Part shown: positions 24,856 through 33,474 of the stretch, in pieces | Layout of the letters: each line of letters starts with the position of its first letter | Numbering within the stretch: position 1 is the first letter of the stretch | Source of the DNA: an uncultured Eubacterium sp. | GTDB taxonomy: Bacteria; Bacillota; Clostridia; Lachnospirales; Lachnospiraceae | Assembly (NCBI GenBank): GCA_910586225.1 | Contig: CAJUIL010000002.1 | Coordinates: 62,001-126,000, forward strand | DNA length: 64,000 nucleotides | Reading direction: 5' to 3' | Position numbers and translations under genes: made by a program | The notes under the pieces: model-generated | What the model was told of the DNA's origin: nothing | The model's input: only the letters and a program-made list of their open reading frames with translations | Databases searched by the model: none

Positions 24856-27270
24856 ATGAGATTTGGATATTTTGATGATGAAAAACGCGAGTATGTGATC
24901 GACCGGCCAGATACCCCCGCGCCATGGGCAAATTATTTAGGTTCCCCAGACTATGGCGCACTGATTTCAAATCAGGCTGGAGGGTACAGCTTTGCAAAGT
25001 CTGGTGCGAATGGACGTATCCTGAGGTATGTTTTTAACCAGTTTGACCAGCCGGGACGATATATTTACATTCGGGACAATGATACAAAAGACTACTGGTC
25101 TGCATCTTGGCAGCCGGTTGGAAAAGAATTACCAGAATATAAAAGCGAGTGCCGTCATGGTACTGGATATACAAAAATGACGGCGGATTACAGCGGCATC
25201 CATTCACAGGTAACGTACTATGTGCCATACGGACAGGAGTATGAGGTCTGGGCGCTTCGTGTCACAAATAGTACAAAAGCGGTGAAAAATCTGTGCATTA
25301 CAGGATATGCGGAATTTACAAATAACAGAAATTATGAACAGGATCAGGTGAATCTGCAGTATTCACAGTTTATTACAAGAACACAATTTCATGAAAATCG
25401 GATCGTTCAGCAGGTACATGGCAATTTGGATAAAGTAGAAGAAGGCAAGGATGTAGATGACAAGATTATGACAGAACGCTTTTTTGGCCTGGTGGGTGAG
25501 AAGGTTGCTTCTTACTGCGGAGATAAGGAAAAGTTTCTTGGACGTTATCATGGATACGCAAATCCTGTAGGAGTGGAAAAAGGAGATTTGGGGGGAGCGC
25601 TAAGCTACAATGAAAATGGCTGTGGAGCGCTTGCGGCCAATCTGCGGCTGGAACCAGGCGAGACAAGGCATTTGGCGTTTGTTTTAGGTATGCAGTACGA
25701 TGCGCAGGCAGAGAGGATCTTAAAGCGTTATGAGGATCCAGCGCAAATATGCGAAAAGGAGCTTTTGGAACTTACGGCATATTGGCATGAAAAGCTGTCA
25801 CATTTCCAGGTGAAAACACCAAGCTGGGAATTTAATACGATGATCAATACATGGAATGCCTATAATTGTTTTATGACGTTTATCTGGTCGCGCGCGGCGT
25901 CGTTTATTTATTGCGGGCTGCGCAATGGATACGGATATCGTGATACGGTGCAGGATATCCAGGGTATTATCCATCTGGAGCCGGAAATGGCTGCGGAAAA
26001 AATACGGTTTATGCTTTCTGCTCAAGTGCATCATGGCGGAGGGCTGCCGCTTGTAAAGTTTACACATCGGCCAGGATACGAGGATACGCCGGAGGATGAG
26101 TCTTATGTAAAAGAAACCGGGCATCCGGCTTATCGGGCGGATGATGCGCTGTGGCTGTTTCCGACAATTTATAAATATGTTGCGGAAACCGGAAATATGG
26201 ATTTTATGGATGAAAGGATTCCTTATGCGGATCAGGGGGAGGATTCCGTATACGGGCATTTAAAGCAGGCGGTGGATTTTTCCATGAATCATCTGGGTGT
26301 TCATGGTATGCCAGCAGGTTTGTATGCGGATTGGAATGATTGTCTGCGGCTTGGCAAGGATGGTGAATCTACATTTGTCGCATTCCAGCTTTATTATGCG
26401 ATGACAATATTAAGGGAATTTGCGCAGTATCGTAAGGATACGGAATATGTTGATTATCTGGATCGTGTTCAAAAAAAACTTGGGGCTGATATCCAAAGCT
26501 TGTGCTGGAATGAGGACCGCTTTATCCGGGGCTTTACAGAAAAGGGAGATATAATAGGAAAGAGGACAGACCAAGAAGCGAATCTGTGGCTGAATCCGCA
26601 GAGCTGGGGAGTTATCAGCGGACTGGCGGACAGCAGGCAGGCAAATCTGGCGCTGGACACAGTGTACGAAAAGCTGAATACAGAATATGGCGCAATGCTG
26701 ATGACGCCGCCGTATCACAAGCACGCGTTTGACGGGGCGCTTGCTGTTATATATAATGCAGGGACAAAGGAAAATGCAGGTATTTTTTCACAGTCCCAGG
26801 GCTGGCTTATTTTGGCTGAAGCTTACTGCGGACATGGAGATCGTGCATTCCAGTATTTTATGGAAAATGCGCCGGCAGCGCAGAACGAGCGGGCGGAAAT
26901 CCGCAGGCTGGAGCCATATTGTTATGGGCAGTTTACAGAAGGAACAGACAGCCCGCATTTTGGGCGGTCGCACGTGCACTGGCTGACAGGAACGGCGTCT
27001 ACGGTTATGACAGGATGCGTGGAAGGGATCTTAGGAATGCGGCCGGACTTCGGAGGGCTGAAGCTTGCGCCGGCAATTCCTTCTGACTGGGAAAGCTTAG
27101 AAATTGATAAAGATTTTCGAGGAAAGCATCTGCATATCGTGGTGAATAATCCAAATCATCTGGAGTCTGGGTGCAAAAGGCTTACCGTAAATGGAACCGT
27201 GCTGGAGTCAAACTATGTGCCGGAGGCAATGATGCAGGAAAACACAGAAATTATCTTAGATATTTCCTAA
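24856..27270 (+). CDS. GH94 disaccharide phosphorylase, 804 residues
   Basis: An 804-residue cytoplasmic enzyme with the usual length and start of GH94 disaccharide phosphorylases (MRFGYFDD, then RPDTPAPWANYLG). It has the barrel motifs RNGYGYRDTVQDIQGIIHLE and LYADWNDCLRLG (general acid Asp495), followed by HVHWLTGTAS near the end. It would split a beta-linked disaccharide with phosphate, saving one ATP per glucose. Cellobiose, laminaribiose and chitobiose phosphorylases share these motifs; the GH16 operon partner favours a product of beta-1,3-glucan. It is cotranscribed with the laminarinase gene. Confidence 0.9.
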   Translation: MRFGYFDDEKREYVIDRPDTPAPWANYLGSPDYGALISNQAGGYSFAKSGANGRILRYVFNQFDQPGRYIYIRDNDTKDYWSASWQPVGKELPEYKSECRHGTGYTKMTADYSGIHSQVTYYVPYGQEYEVWALRVTNSTKAVKNLCITGYAEFTNNRNYEQDQVNLQYSQFITRTQFHENRIVQQVHGNLDKVEEGKDVDDKIMTERFFGLVGEKVASYCGDKEKFLGRYHGYANPVGVEKGDLGGALSYNENGCGALAANLRLEPGETRHLAFVLGMQYDAQAERILKRYEDPAQICEKELLELTAYWHEKLSHFQVKTPSWEFNTMINTWNAYNCFMTFIWSRAASFIYCGLRNGYGYRDTVQDIQGIIHLEPEMAAEKIRFMLSAQVHHGGGLPLVKFTHRPGYEDTPEDESYVKETGHPAYRADDALWLFPTIYKYVAETGNMDFMDERIPYADQGEDSVYGHLKQAVDFSMNHLGVHGMPAGLYADWNDCLRLGKDGESTFVAFQLYYAMTILREFAQYRKDTEYVDYLDRVQKKLGADIQSLCWNEDRFIRGFTEKGDIIGKRTDQEANLWLNPQSWGVISGLADSRQANLALDTVYEKLNTEYGAMLMTPPYHKHAFDGALAVIYNAGTKENAGIFSQSQGWLILAEAYCGHGDRAFQYFMENAPAAQNERAEIRRLEPYCYGQFTEGTDSPHFGRSHVHWLTGTASTVMTGCVEGILGMRPDFGGLKLAPAIPSDWESLEIDKDFRGKHLHIVVNNPNHLESGCKRLTVNGTVLESNYVPEAMMQENTEIILDIS

Positions 27271-27300
27271 AAATAAGACGGAATAGAATAGGACATGATT

Positions 27301-27330
27301 TTGACATTTTTGAAGGCCTTTTAGTATATT
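27301..27330 (+). promoter_or_regulatory. Promoter of the sugar ABC operon with shared element, copy 3
   Basis: TTGACA (27301-27306), an 18-base spacer, then TATATT (27325-27330). The -35 is the start of TTGACATTTTTG (27301-27312), 99 bases before the start at 27400. Confidence 0.7.
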
Positions 27331-27399
27331 TACAGCAATGGAATTTGTTAAGATACAGTTATCAGCAGTAATGCTAAATAATTTAAGGAGGATTTAGAA

Positions 27400-28731
27400 A
27401 TGAAGAAAAAAGTGATCAGTATGTTATTGGCAGTCGTTGTAGCCGCAGGTACCGCGGCTTGCGGCCAAGACGGAGCTGAGAAGAAGACAAAAGGTAATTC
27501 AGATGCAACAGCGGATGTCGGAGCATCCGGCGACGTAAATTCAGAGGGAGAAGGTTCCGATGCAGTAGCGGATGCGGACGAAGGCAAGGTGATCAATATT
27601 TATAGCTGGAATAATGAATTTAGCCAGCGTGTGCAGGCAGTTTATCCAGAAGTAAAAGAAACGTCCAGCGACGGTACCATTACATATTTGAAAGACGGTA
27701 CGGAGATCCATTGGATCATTAATCCGAACCAGGATGGCGTTTATCAGCAAAAGCTGGACGAGGCGCTTTTGAATCAGGCAGACGCAGCGGCGGATGATAA
27801 GGTGGATATCTTTTTGTCTGAAACGGATTATGTGTTTAAATATACAGATGCAGAAGCAGATGTAGCAATGCCGTTGACAGATCTTGGTATAGATCCTGAT
27901 AAGGATCTCGCGGACCAGTATGATTTTACAAAAGTAACAGCTTCAGATGTCAACGGCGTACAAAGAGGTTCTACCTGGCAATGCTGTCCGGGGCTGTTAG
28001 TATATCGCCGGGATATTGCAAAGGACGTATTTGGCACGGATGATCCTGAAAAAATAGGTGAAAAAGTTAAAGATTGGGATACTATGAAAGCGACAGCCGC
28101 AGAGCTTAAGGAAAAGGGTTATTATACATTTTCTTCTTATGCGGATACCTTCCGTTTGTATGGCAACAGTATATCACAGCCTTGGATGAGCGCAGGCGAA
28201 ACAGTACTTAAGGTTGACCAGAAGATCATGGACTGGGTGAGCGATTCCAAAGAATGGCTGGATGCAGGCTATTTGAATAAAACGGTAAAAGGACAGTGGA
28301 ATGACGATTGGAATAAGGCGATGAGTTCAGAATCCAAAGTGTTTGCGTTTTTGTTTCCTGCATGGGGCATTGATTTTACATTAAAGCCAAATTGGGACGG
28401 CGATAATGGTGCCTGGGCAGTTACGAATCCGCCGCAGGAATACAACTGGGGAGGTTCTTATATTCATGCCTGCACGGGTACGGATAATCCAAAGTACGTA
28501 AAGGATATCATTTTAGCACTGACTGCTGATGCGGACAATCTGGCAAAAATTACCCAGGATTATGCAGAGTTTACGAATGCACGCAGCAGTATGCAGGAAG
28601 CTGCACAGAACGACGATCTGTATCCGTCAGAATTTCTCGGAGGGCAGAATGCTTACAAATATTTTGCGCCTGTAGCGGAGAATATCAAGATGGCGCCTTT
28701 ATCTGCATATGCCAGGGTTGTGTGGAGCTGA
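27400..28731 (+). CDS. Sugar ABC transporter binding lipoprotein, frameshifted near the C-terminus
   Basis: A lipoprotein of 443 residues as read. The signal peptide ends in the lipobox TAAC (Cys21). An acidic linker precedes an extracellular sugar-binding domain (INIYSWNNEFSQRV, later FAFLFPAWGIDF and EYNWGGSYI). The frame ends early at YARVVWS. The next frame continues with ELIQNAFSDYFQGQVEFDKA and a stop at 28851, the normal C-terminal helices of this family. Adding one base after 28711 would turn YARVV into YDQGCVELIQ, so a one-base deletion is the likely lesion. The protein should be truncated by about 40 residues unless this is a sequencing error. Confidence 0.85.
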   Translation: MKKKVISMLLAVVVAAGTAACGQDGAEKKTKGNSDATADVGASGDVNSEGEGSDAVADADEGKVINIYSWNNEFSQRVQAVYPEVKETSSDGTITYLKDGTEIHWIINPNQDGVYQQKLDEALLNQADAAADDKVDIFLSETDYVFKYTDAEADVAMPLTDLGIDPDKDLADQYDFTKVTASDVNGVQRGSTWQCCPGLLVYRRDIAKDVFGTDDPEKIGEKVKDWDTMKATAAELKEKGYYTFSSYADTFRLYGNSISQPWMSAGETVLKVDQKIMDWVSDSKEWLDAGYLNKTVKGQWNDDWNKAMSSESKVFAFLFPAWGIDFTLKPNWDGDNGAWAVTNPPQEYNWGGSYIHACTGTDNPKYVKDIILALTADADNLAKITQDYAEFTNARSSMQEAAQNDDLYPSEFLGGQNAYKYFAPVAENIKMAPLSAYARVVWS

Positions 28732-28853
28732 TCCAGAATGCTTTCAGTGATTACTTCCAGGGACAGGTAGAGTTTGACAAAGCGAAATCTAATTTTGAAA
28801 CAGCAATCAAAGAACGTTATCCGGAAATTACTGAAATTCAGTGGCCGGAATAA
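28712..28853 (+). pseudogene. Out-of-frame C-terminal end of the binding protein
   Basis: The stretch reads GCVELIQNAFSDYFQGQ onward to EITEIQWPE and a TAA at 28851-28853, in the -1 frame relative to the gene at 27400. It has no start codon or ribosome site of its own and matches the missing C-terminus of the binding protein. Confidence 0.8.
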
Positions 28854-28884
28854 AAGGCTGAACAGCTTGTTCATGCTGTAACGA

Positions 28885-28928
28885 AGCAGCGGTTTGTGTT
28901 GCGGCTTTGCTGGAATAAGGCCGCTGCT
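28885..28928 (+). promoter_or_regulatory. Intercistronic hairpins between binding protein and permease
   Basis: AGCAGCGG (28885-28892) can pair with CCGCTGCT (28921-28928). GCGGCTTT (28901-28908) can instead pair with AAGGCCGC (28917-28924), so the two stems exclude each other. An A-rich rather than T-rich run follows. Such structures often keep binding-protein mRNA above permease mRNA. Confidence 0.5.
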
Positions 28929-28959
28929 GCTTAAAAAATAGAGGGAGGAATGGCAGCTT

Positions 28960-29910
28960 ATGAGACAAAAGCAAAAAAGCATCAGCTATGCGAAATGGGG
29001 ATATTTGTTTATCCTACCGTTTTTTATCAGCTTTTTCATTTTTTCTTTAATACCATTAGCAGATACAGTAAGGTATAGTTTTTTTGAATATTACCGCTCA
29101 GGGATCAAGGAAATCGGGCCGAATTTTATAGGAATGGAAAATTATTTCAGTCTGTTAAAGTCAGATATGCTAAAGTATGCAGGGAATACGATGATTTTAT
29201 GGATTGTAGGATTTATTCCGCAGATTGTAATCGCTTTGCTGCTGGCATCCTGGTTTGTAGATGCCCGCTTAAAAATACGCGGAACACAGTTTTTCAAAGT
29301 AGTCATTTATCTGCCGAATCTAATTATGGCTTCTGCGTTTGCTATGCTGTTCTTTACGATGTTTTCCACAAATGGCCCGATTAATTCTATTTTGATGTCA
29401 ATAGGCATTACCAGCCAGCCGATTGATTTTCTCGGTACAGTATACGGTACCCGGTCGCTGGTTGGCCTGATGAATTTTCTCATGTGGTTCGGGAATACGA
29501 CGATTATGCTGATGGCTGCGATCATGGGGATCAGCCCGGATATTTTTGAGGCATCGGAACTGGACGGCTGCAACAGCGTGCAGCGATTTTTTCGTATTAC
29601 GCTTCCTTTGATACGTCCGATTCTTGCATATACGCTTATTACTTCCATTATCGGCGGACTGCAGATGTTTGATGTACCGCAGATCCTTACGAATGGGCAG
29701 GGAACACCGGACCGTACGTCTATGACGCTGATCATGTTCTTAAACAGCCATTTAAAGAGCAAAAATTATGGGATGGCAGGCGCACTATCCGTATATCTGT
29801 TTATCGTCAGTGGTATCCTGTGCTTTGTGGTATACCGTATGACAAATAACGATGATCCGGACGGATCAAAGGCAGCAGCTAAAAAAGCAAGAAAAAAGGC
29901 AAGACGATAG
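28960..29910 (+). CDS. Sugar ABC transporter permease (MalF type)
   Basis: A 316-residue permease with six membrane segments and the EAA loop EASELDGCNSVQRFFRITLP, which contacts the ATPase. The basic C-terminal tail (KKARKKARR) is in the cytoplasm. It follows GGGAGG and precedes the second permease by 15 bases. It belongs to the CUT1 class importing oligosaccharides. No ATPase gene is in the locus, so a shared MsiK-type ATPase elsewhere is likely. Confidence 0.93.
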   Translation: MRQKQKSISYAKWGYLFILPFFISFFIFSLIPLADTVRYSFFEYYRSGIKEIGPNFIGMENYFSLLKSDMLKYAGNTMILWIVGFIPQIVIALLLASWFVDARLKIRGTQFFKVVIYLPNLIMASAFAMLFFTMFSTNGPINSILMSIGITSQPIDFLGTVYGTRSLVGLMNFLMWFGNTTIMLMAAIMGISPDIFEASELDGCNSVQRFFRITLPLIRPILAYTLITSIIGGLQMFDVPQILTNGQGTPDRTSMTLIMFLNSHLKSKNYGMAGALSVYLFIVSGILCFVVYRMTNNDDPDGSKAAAKKARKKARR

Positions 29911-29925
29911 AAGGGAGATAGCTTT

Positions 29926-30771
29926 ATGAAATCAAAGGATTCCAATGGTGCACGAACTGTTTTTGCACATATCGTACTGGTTATTTTGTCGTTTATGTGC
30001 CTGTTCTTTTTTTATATATTATTTGTAAATGCAACACGCTCCCATGCAGAGCTTCAGAAGGGATTTTCTGCACTTCCTGGTTCGCATTTACTGGAAAATC
30101 TGCGCAATGTTGCCAATGACGGGACATTTCCGATGTTCCGCGGCATTTTAAACAGCCTGATTGTTTCCGGATGTTCGGCGGCTATTTGTACTTATTTCTC
30201 CGCTCTGACTGCGTATGGCCTGTATGCGTATGATTTTAAAGGGAAAAAGGCGGCATTTACGTTTATTATGGCAATTCTGGTTATGCCGACGCAGGTTACG
30301 GCAATGGGATTTCTGCGGCTGGTGACAAATATGGGGATGTATGATTCTCTGCTGCCGTTAATCATTCCGTCCATTGCATCGCCGTCCGTATTTTATTTTA
30401 TGTACAGCTACCTGCAGTCCTCGCTGCCTTTGTCACTTGTAGAAGCGGCTAGAATCGACGGGTCCGGGGAATTTAAAACGTTTAACCGGATTGTACTTCC
30501 GATCATGAAGCCAGCAATCGCGGTGCAAGCGATCTTTACGTTTGTTGGTTCCTGGAATAATTACTTTGTTCCGGCTCTTGTCATTCAATCTAAGGATAAA
30601 ATGACGGTGCCGATCCTGATTGCGACATTGCGCGGCGCCGATTATATGAATTTTGATATGGCAAAGATCTATATGATGATTGCAGTAGCGATTGTGCCGA
30701 TTATCATTGTATATCTATTGTTGTCAAAATATATTATTGCCGGGGTAACGCTTGGCGGCGTAAAAGAATAG
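29926..30771 (+). CDS. Sugar ABC transporter permease (MalG type)
   Basis: A 281-residue permease with six membrane segments and the EAA loop VEAARIDGSGEFKTFNRIVL. It pairs with the upstream MalF-type subunit to form the CUT1 channel. The ending AGVTLGGVKE is typical of the MalG half. It follows GGGAG. The GH3 gene starts 92 bases downstream after a hairpin. Confidence 0.93.
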   Translation: MKSKDSNGARTVFAHIVLVILSFMCLFFFYILFVNATRSHAELQKGFSALPGSHLLENLRNVANDGTFPMFRGILNSLIVSGCSAAICTYFSALTAYGLYAYDFKGKKAAFTFIMAILVMPTQVTAMGFLRLVTNMGMYDSLLPLIIPSIASPSVFYFMYSYLQSSLPLSLVEAARIDGSGEFKTFNRIVLPIMKPAIAVQAIFTFVGSWNNYFVPALVIQSKDKMTVPILIATLRGADYMNFDMAKIYMMIAVAIVPIIIVYLLLSKYIIAGVTLGGVKE

Positions 30772-30780
30772 ACAGAATAT

Positions 30781-30815
30781 GTAAGGAGCTGCCGATGGAA
30801 CGGTCAGTTCCTTAC
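30781..30815 (+). repeat. Hairpin between permease and GH3 genes
   Basis: GTAAGGAGCTG (30781-30791) pairs with CAGTTCCTTAC (30805-30815), 10 of 11 as Watson-Crick and one as G-U. No U-run follows, so it may be a stability or processing element rather than a terminator. Confidence 0.5.
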
Positions 30816-30863
30816 GTGTATATAAGGCCCAAACGGCTATCTGGATAAAAAAAGGAGATTATG

Positions 30864-33341
30864 ATGAAAGATGTAAGAAAAAATTACAGTGGTACGAAAG
30901 ACGCAAAGCCTTCCAAAAGAGAGCTTATGCATAGCACTCTGGCGAGGAATATGGCGGCGGAAGGCTTTGTTCTGCTGAAAAACGACGGGCTGCTGCCACT
31001 GGAAGCTTCGACTCCGGTGGCGCTGTTTGGAAGCGGAGCGGCAAAGACAGTAAAAGGAGGGATTGGCTCCGGTGATGTCAATAATCGGGAAAATATATCT
31101 ATTTACCAGGGATTGGAAGAAGCTGGAATTGTGATCACGAGTAAAGGCTGGCTTGCGGATTATCAAAAGCGATATGACGATGCGAGAAATCAATGGAAAA
31201 ACCAGGTTTTGCAAGACGCGAAAAGGGTGGATAATCCGTTTGATGCTTATGCAGCAAATCCTTTTTCGATGCCGCGGGGACGAGAGATCATACAAGAGGA
31301 TTTAAAAGGCGCTGGTGTGGCTGTTTATGTGATCAGCCGGATTTCCGGTGAGGGAAAAGACCGCAGAAAAGTGCAAGGGGATTATTATATTAGTAATGAG
31401 GAGCAAAAGGATCTGCTTTACTTGGATGAAAGACAGGTGCCGACGGTACTTATTATTAATGCGGGCGCGCCGGTGGAACTAACAGATATTCTGCAAAGCG
31501 CGGGGAATATCCGGGCGGTTTTGTATGTATCGCTGCCGGGGCAGGAGGGAGGACGAGCGGTTTCGGACGTATTGTTTGGAAAGGCTGTGCCAGGAGGCAG
31601 GCTGACGACGACATGGGCAAGGCGGTATGAGGATTATCCGTCGGCTGACGTATTCAGCTATTTGAATGGTGATTTAGAAAAGGAAGAATACCGGGAAGGC
31701 ATTTTTGTTGGATACCGGTATTTTGACAGCTTTGGTATCCGGCCGTTGTTTCCGTTTGGTTATGGGCTTTCTTATACGGAATTTTCCATTGTGTGTGACG
31801 ATGTGCTGTGCACAGCAGGAACAACAATAGAGGTATCCGTTACAGTAAAAAATATAGGAAATACTTATTCTGGCAAAGAGGTAGTACAGGTATATGTGAC
31901 GCTGCCTCAGACAGGGTTGGTGAAGGAGGTTCAAAGGCTGGCAGCCTTTGCAAAGACGAAGCAGCTAGCGCCGCGGGAAACGCAGCAAATGATCCTAACG
32001 ATAGAGCAAAAGCAGCTGGCGGTTTTTTCACAGACACATCATGCGTGGGTGGTCGAAGAAGGAAGGTATGGTCTTTGGATAGGAAAGCATAGTGGGGATA
32101 AGGAGCTTGCTGCGGTACTGGAGGTTGCTGAACCAGTACTTTTGGAAGCTACAGATACGATTTTCCCGAAGAAAGTTGAATTTGAGGAGCTAAGGACAAA
32201 TGAGACAGACAGGAAAAGGGCTGCGGCGTATTTTGAACAAGCAGCAAATAATGTCCGAGTTCTTTCCTTAGAAGTAAAAGCAGAACAGATCCAGGTACAT
32301 ACGAAGAAGGAAGTGTATGGACAGATTCGGCAAGAGCTGGCTGTGGGGCAGATCCTGCCGCTGTTGTATGGGAATATTACGCAGGGCGCCAGTACGCTTG
32401 GTTCTGCTGGAGTTCGTGTACCTGGCTCAGCCGGAGAAACGACTGAAGCGCTGGAGGATGTATGCGGCATTCGTTCTCTGATCATGGCGGACGGTCCGGC
32501 AGGCATTCGTCTGCGGCAGAGCTATGAGGTAGATAAAAAAACAGGCGTGGTATATGGCGCGGGTGTGCTTAGTTCGTTAGAGAATGGTTTTTTGGAGCCA
32601 ATGGAGCATCATGCGGATGCAGACATTTATTATCAGTATTGTACCGCATTTCCAGTCGGGACGGCATTGGCGCAGACATGGGATATAGAATTAATGAAGC
32701 GTTTTGGCAGGGCGGTTGCGGTTGAGATGAAGGAGTTTCATGTGGATCTTTGGCTGGCGCCGGGAATGAATATTCATAGGAATCCATTGTGCGGACGCAA
32801 TTTCGAATATTTTTCCGAGGATCCGCTGCTGTCCGGCAAGCTGGCGGCAGCGGTTACAACAGGTGTGCAGGAGGATGGAAGCTGTGGTGTGACGATCAAA
32901 CATTTTGCGTGCAACAATCAGGAGGATAACCGGATGGGTGTAGATGTTCGTATTTCTGAACGGACTCTGCGGGAAATCTATCTGCGCGGATTTGAAATTG
33001 CCGTGAAGGAAAGTGCTCCTGCAGCGATGATGACGTCGTACAACTTGATCAATGGCGTTCATGCAGCAAACAGCAGGGAGCTTTGTACAGTAATTGCACG
33101 CAAGGAGTGGGGGTTTGACGGTGTGATCATGTCTGACTGGAATACGACTGTGCCAGAGGATGGAAGTGTAGCATGGAAATGTGCGGCTGCGGGCAACGAT
33201 GTGATCATGCCAGGGAACGAAAAGGATGCGCAAAATATACGGTCGGCATTGGAAGAGGGCAGGCTTTCGGAGGAAGCGGTGTGGGAGTCTGCCGCACGGG
33301 TGATAGCGTTGGCCCGAAGATTGAGTTTTACAAAGATATGA
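30864..33341 (+). CDS. GH3 beta-glucosidase with permuted domain order
   Basis: An 825-residue enzyme. The second of two adjacent ATG codons is used because its distance from AAGGAG is better; the first adds one Met. The C-terminal-type sandwich comes first (about 28-310: AAEGFVLLKNDGLLPL, then PLFPFGYGLSYTEF). An FN3-like domain follows (about 320-410). The TIM barrel comes last (about 530-820), with nucleophile Asp758 in GVIMSDWNT and the KHFACNNQEDNRM block. This reversed order is known from some rumen and gut GH3 enzymes. It has no signal peptide, so it likely hydrolyses imported beta-glucosides in the cytoplasm. Confidence 0.92.
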   Translation: MKDVRKNYSGTKDAKPSKRELMHSTLARNMAAEGFVLLKNDGLLPLEASTPVALFGSGAAKTVKGGIGSGDVNNRENISIYQGLEEAGIVITSKGWLADYQKRYDDARNQWKNQVLQDAKRVDNPFDAYAANPFSMPRGREIIQEDLKGAGVAVYVISRISGEGKDRRKVQGDYYISNEEQKDLLYLDERQVPTVLIINAGAPVELTDILQSAGNIRAVLYVSLPGQEGGRAVSDVLFGKAVPGGRLTTTWARRYEDYPSADVFSYLNGDLEKEEYREGIFVGYRYFDSFGIRPLFPFGYGLSYTEFSIVCDDVLCTAGTTIEVSVTVKNIGNTYSGKEVVQVYVTLPQTGLVKEVQRLAAFAKTKQLAPRETQQMILTIEQKQLAVFSQTHHAWVVEEGRYGLWIGKHSGDKELAAVLEVAEPVLLEATDTIFPKKVEFEELRTNETDRKRAAAYFEQAANNVRVLSLEVKAEQIQVHTKKEVYGQIRQELAVGQILPLLYGNITQGASTLGSAGVRVPGSAGETTEALEDVCGIRSLIMADGPAGIRLRQSYEVDKKTGVVYGAGVLSSLENGFLEPMEHHADADIYYQYCTAFPVGTALAQTWDIELMKRFGRAVAVEMKEFHVDLWLAPGMNIHRNPLCGRNFEYFSEDPLLSGKLAAAVTTGVQEDGSCGVTIKHFACNNQEDNRMGVDVRISERTLREIYLRGFEIAVKESAPAAMMTSYNLINGVHAANSRELCTVIARKEWGFDGVIMSDWNTTVPEDGSVAWKCAAAGNDVIMPGNEKDAQNIRSALEEGRLSEEAVWESAARVIALARRLSFTKI

Positions 33342-33402
33342 GCAGAACGTGACTAGAGAATGGAAAATGTTTAATATTTTATACAATGCTGGTAAATTTT
33401 AC

Positions 33403-33431
33403 TTTATTTTTTGACAAAAAGATGATATGAT
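33403..33431 (+). promoter_or_regulatory. Possible promoter of the aldolase gene
   Basis: TATGAT (33426-33431) has TTTATT (33403-33408) at 17 bases. A consensus TTGACA (33411-33416) is also present but only 9 bases from it, and pairs at 20 bases with TACAAT (33437-33442). The true pairing is uncertain. Confidence 0.4.
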
Positions 33432-33474
33432 AGAAATACAATATCAATTCAGATTAAGAGATGGAGGAAAGAAA

